Assembly (NCBI GenBank): GCA_902772085.1
Contig: CACXZL010000159.1
Location: 1-5,419, forward strand
Source: an uncultured Coriobacteriaceae bacterium
GTDB lineage: Bacteria; Actinomycetota; Coriobacteriia; Coriobacteriales; Atopobiaceae
Direction: 5' to 3'
Length of the DNA stretch: 5,419 bases
A program made the translations under genes and the position numbers. The notes below the pieces were generated by a model, which was not told where the DNA came from, made no database searches, and saw nothing but the letters and a program-made list of their open reading frames with translations. Numbering within the stretch: position 1 is the first letter of the stretch; every line of letters starts with the position of its first letter. Positions 5,014 to 5,419 of the stretch are shown in pieces.

Positions 5014-5303
5014 TTGAGATGGAAAGAATGGCTCGGCTTCACAAAGCCGAGGGACGCTCCCGATACGGAGCTTTTGCAGATCGAGGACAACGTCCGGGAT
5101 TCGGGCGGCGTTTTGTCTTCGGCATGACGAACAGCGGGGAGCTGGTGAATGAGAAACCCGCCTCGCAGATATCCACGGTCTATGCCTGTGTGCGGCTTCT
5201 GGCCGAGACGGTGGCGAGCCTGCCACTGCACCTCTACAGGTTTACCGACGCGGGAGCCGGTAAGGGCTTTCCGCCCTCTCGCGGTCATCGTATATTCCCG
5301 TAA
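5014..5303 (+). pseudogene. N-terminal fragment of HK97-family phage portal protein, frameshifted
   Basis: The portal is the dodecameric ring at the phage head vertex through which DNA enters and leaves. From TTG 5014 the product starts MRWKEWLGFTKPRDAPDTEL, then runs into a TGA at 5125. One more T in the T4 run at 5111-5114 restores SGGVFVFGMTNSGELVNEK. This leads into PASQISTVYACVRLLAETVA, then SLPLHLYRFTD, the most recognisable N-terminal block of HK97-type portals. After about 5262 the expected HPLY region does not follow; the frame reads unrelated residues to TAA 5301-5303. Only some 80 of about 400 residues are present, so even with the shift corrected the gene is cut short. It follows the terminase fragment and small gene in the usual phage order, with the toxin-antitoxin cassette inserted between. 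Confidence 0.85.
5032..5051. repeat. 8-bp inverted repeat early in the portal gene
   Basis: CTCGGCTT, loop CACA, AAGCCGAG, all 8 pairs matching, beginning 18 bases after the TTG start. A hairpin this close to a start can lower translation initiation, but it lies in coding sequence (LGFTKPR) and may be incidental. Confidence 0.7.
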
Positions 5304-5370
5304 AGTGCTGTACATAGCAAGCCTGTATTGGTTTCAGAGCCTTCGGTAGTTTTCGTGGCCTGGGGATTTG

Positions 5371-5418
5371 CTAGGCGGCGTTCGTCCTGCTGGCCTTCTC
5401 CTTCCTTCTCTTCCTGTC
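5371..5418 (-). CDS. C-terminal end of a gene entering from the right edge
   Basis: On the minus strand the last 15 residues of a frame, DRKRRKEKASRTNAA, end at TAG (5373-5371). A strongly basic tail like this is common at the C-terminus of membrane proteins and of some nucleic-acid-binding proteins. With so little visible it may also be an open frame by chance. The stretch from about 5262 to 5370 between it and the portal fragment holds nothing I can identify. Confidence 0.3.
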   Translation of the reverse strand, partial: DRKRRKEKASRTNAA

Positions 5419-5419
5419 A

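Noticed and set aside
1..5419. CRISPR array, tRNA or rRNA gene, insertion-sequence ends
   Set aside because: Looked for regularly spaced repeats, tRNA-like cloverleaf arms, conserved rRNA stretches and transposase motifs; none seen on either strand.

Overview
The window is a mosaic, not one coherent operon. The left two thirds (1 to about 3825) holds GC-rich and medium-GC segments: a PIN-like nuclease gene missing its normal start, a two-gene operon of unknown function, the C-terminal half of a UDP-sugar 4-epimerase, and a helical (HEAT-like) reading frame of unknown role. The right third (about 3860 to 5262) is part of the packaging/head region of a tailed phage (HK97-type portal): the end of the large terminase, a small phage gene and the start of the portal gene. 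A complete type II toxin-antitoxin cassette on the opposite strand sits between the small gene and the portal gene. High GC with GTG/TTG starts and this type of prophage suggests a gut anaerobe such as a coriobacterium or a high-GC clostridium. That is inference; there is no rRNA or tRNA to fix the taxonomy.

Layout: 3-922 (+) PIN_12-like nuclease, probably broken near 114; 923-1435 no convincing gene; 1436-1651 and 1652-2169 (+) stop-to-start coupled unknown pair, the second gene frameshifted; 2170-2421 no convincing gene, one orphan 44-codon frame; 2422-2802 (+) epimerase C-terminal fragment with two frame breaks; 2803-3102 and 3103-3825 (+) unknown and HEAT-like frames in one reading frame, separated by a single TAG; 3860-4078 (+) terminase C-terminus; 4157-4313 (+) small phage gene with one frame break; 4312-4338 (-) terminator; 4345-4677 and 4674-4937 (-) RelE/ParE toxin and Phd/YefM antitoxin; 4966-4994 (-) strong sigma70-type promoter; 5014-5303 (+) portal N-terminus with one frame break; 5371-5418 (-) the end of a gene entering from the right.

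The main pattern is that the toxin-antitoxin cassette is fully intact, with promoter, ribosome-binding site, two overlapping genes and terminator, while nearly every other recognisable gene is a fragment or has a one-base frame break. Five of these breaks sit in short homopolymer runs and can be repaired by changing one base of the run. This means either an error-prone consensus sequence or a decaying island of shuffled pieces. Raw reads would decide which. The best candidates for something undescribed are the 1436-2169 gene pair and the HEAT-like frame. I could not assign a function to either.
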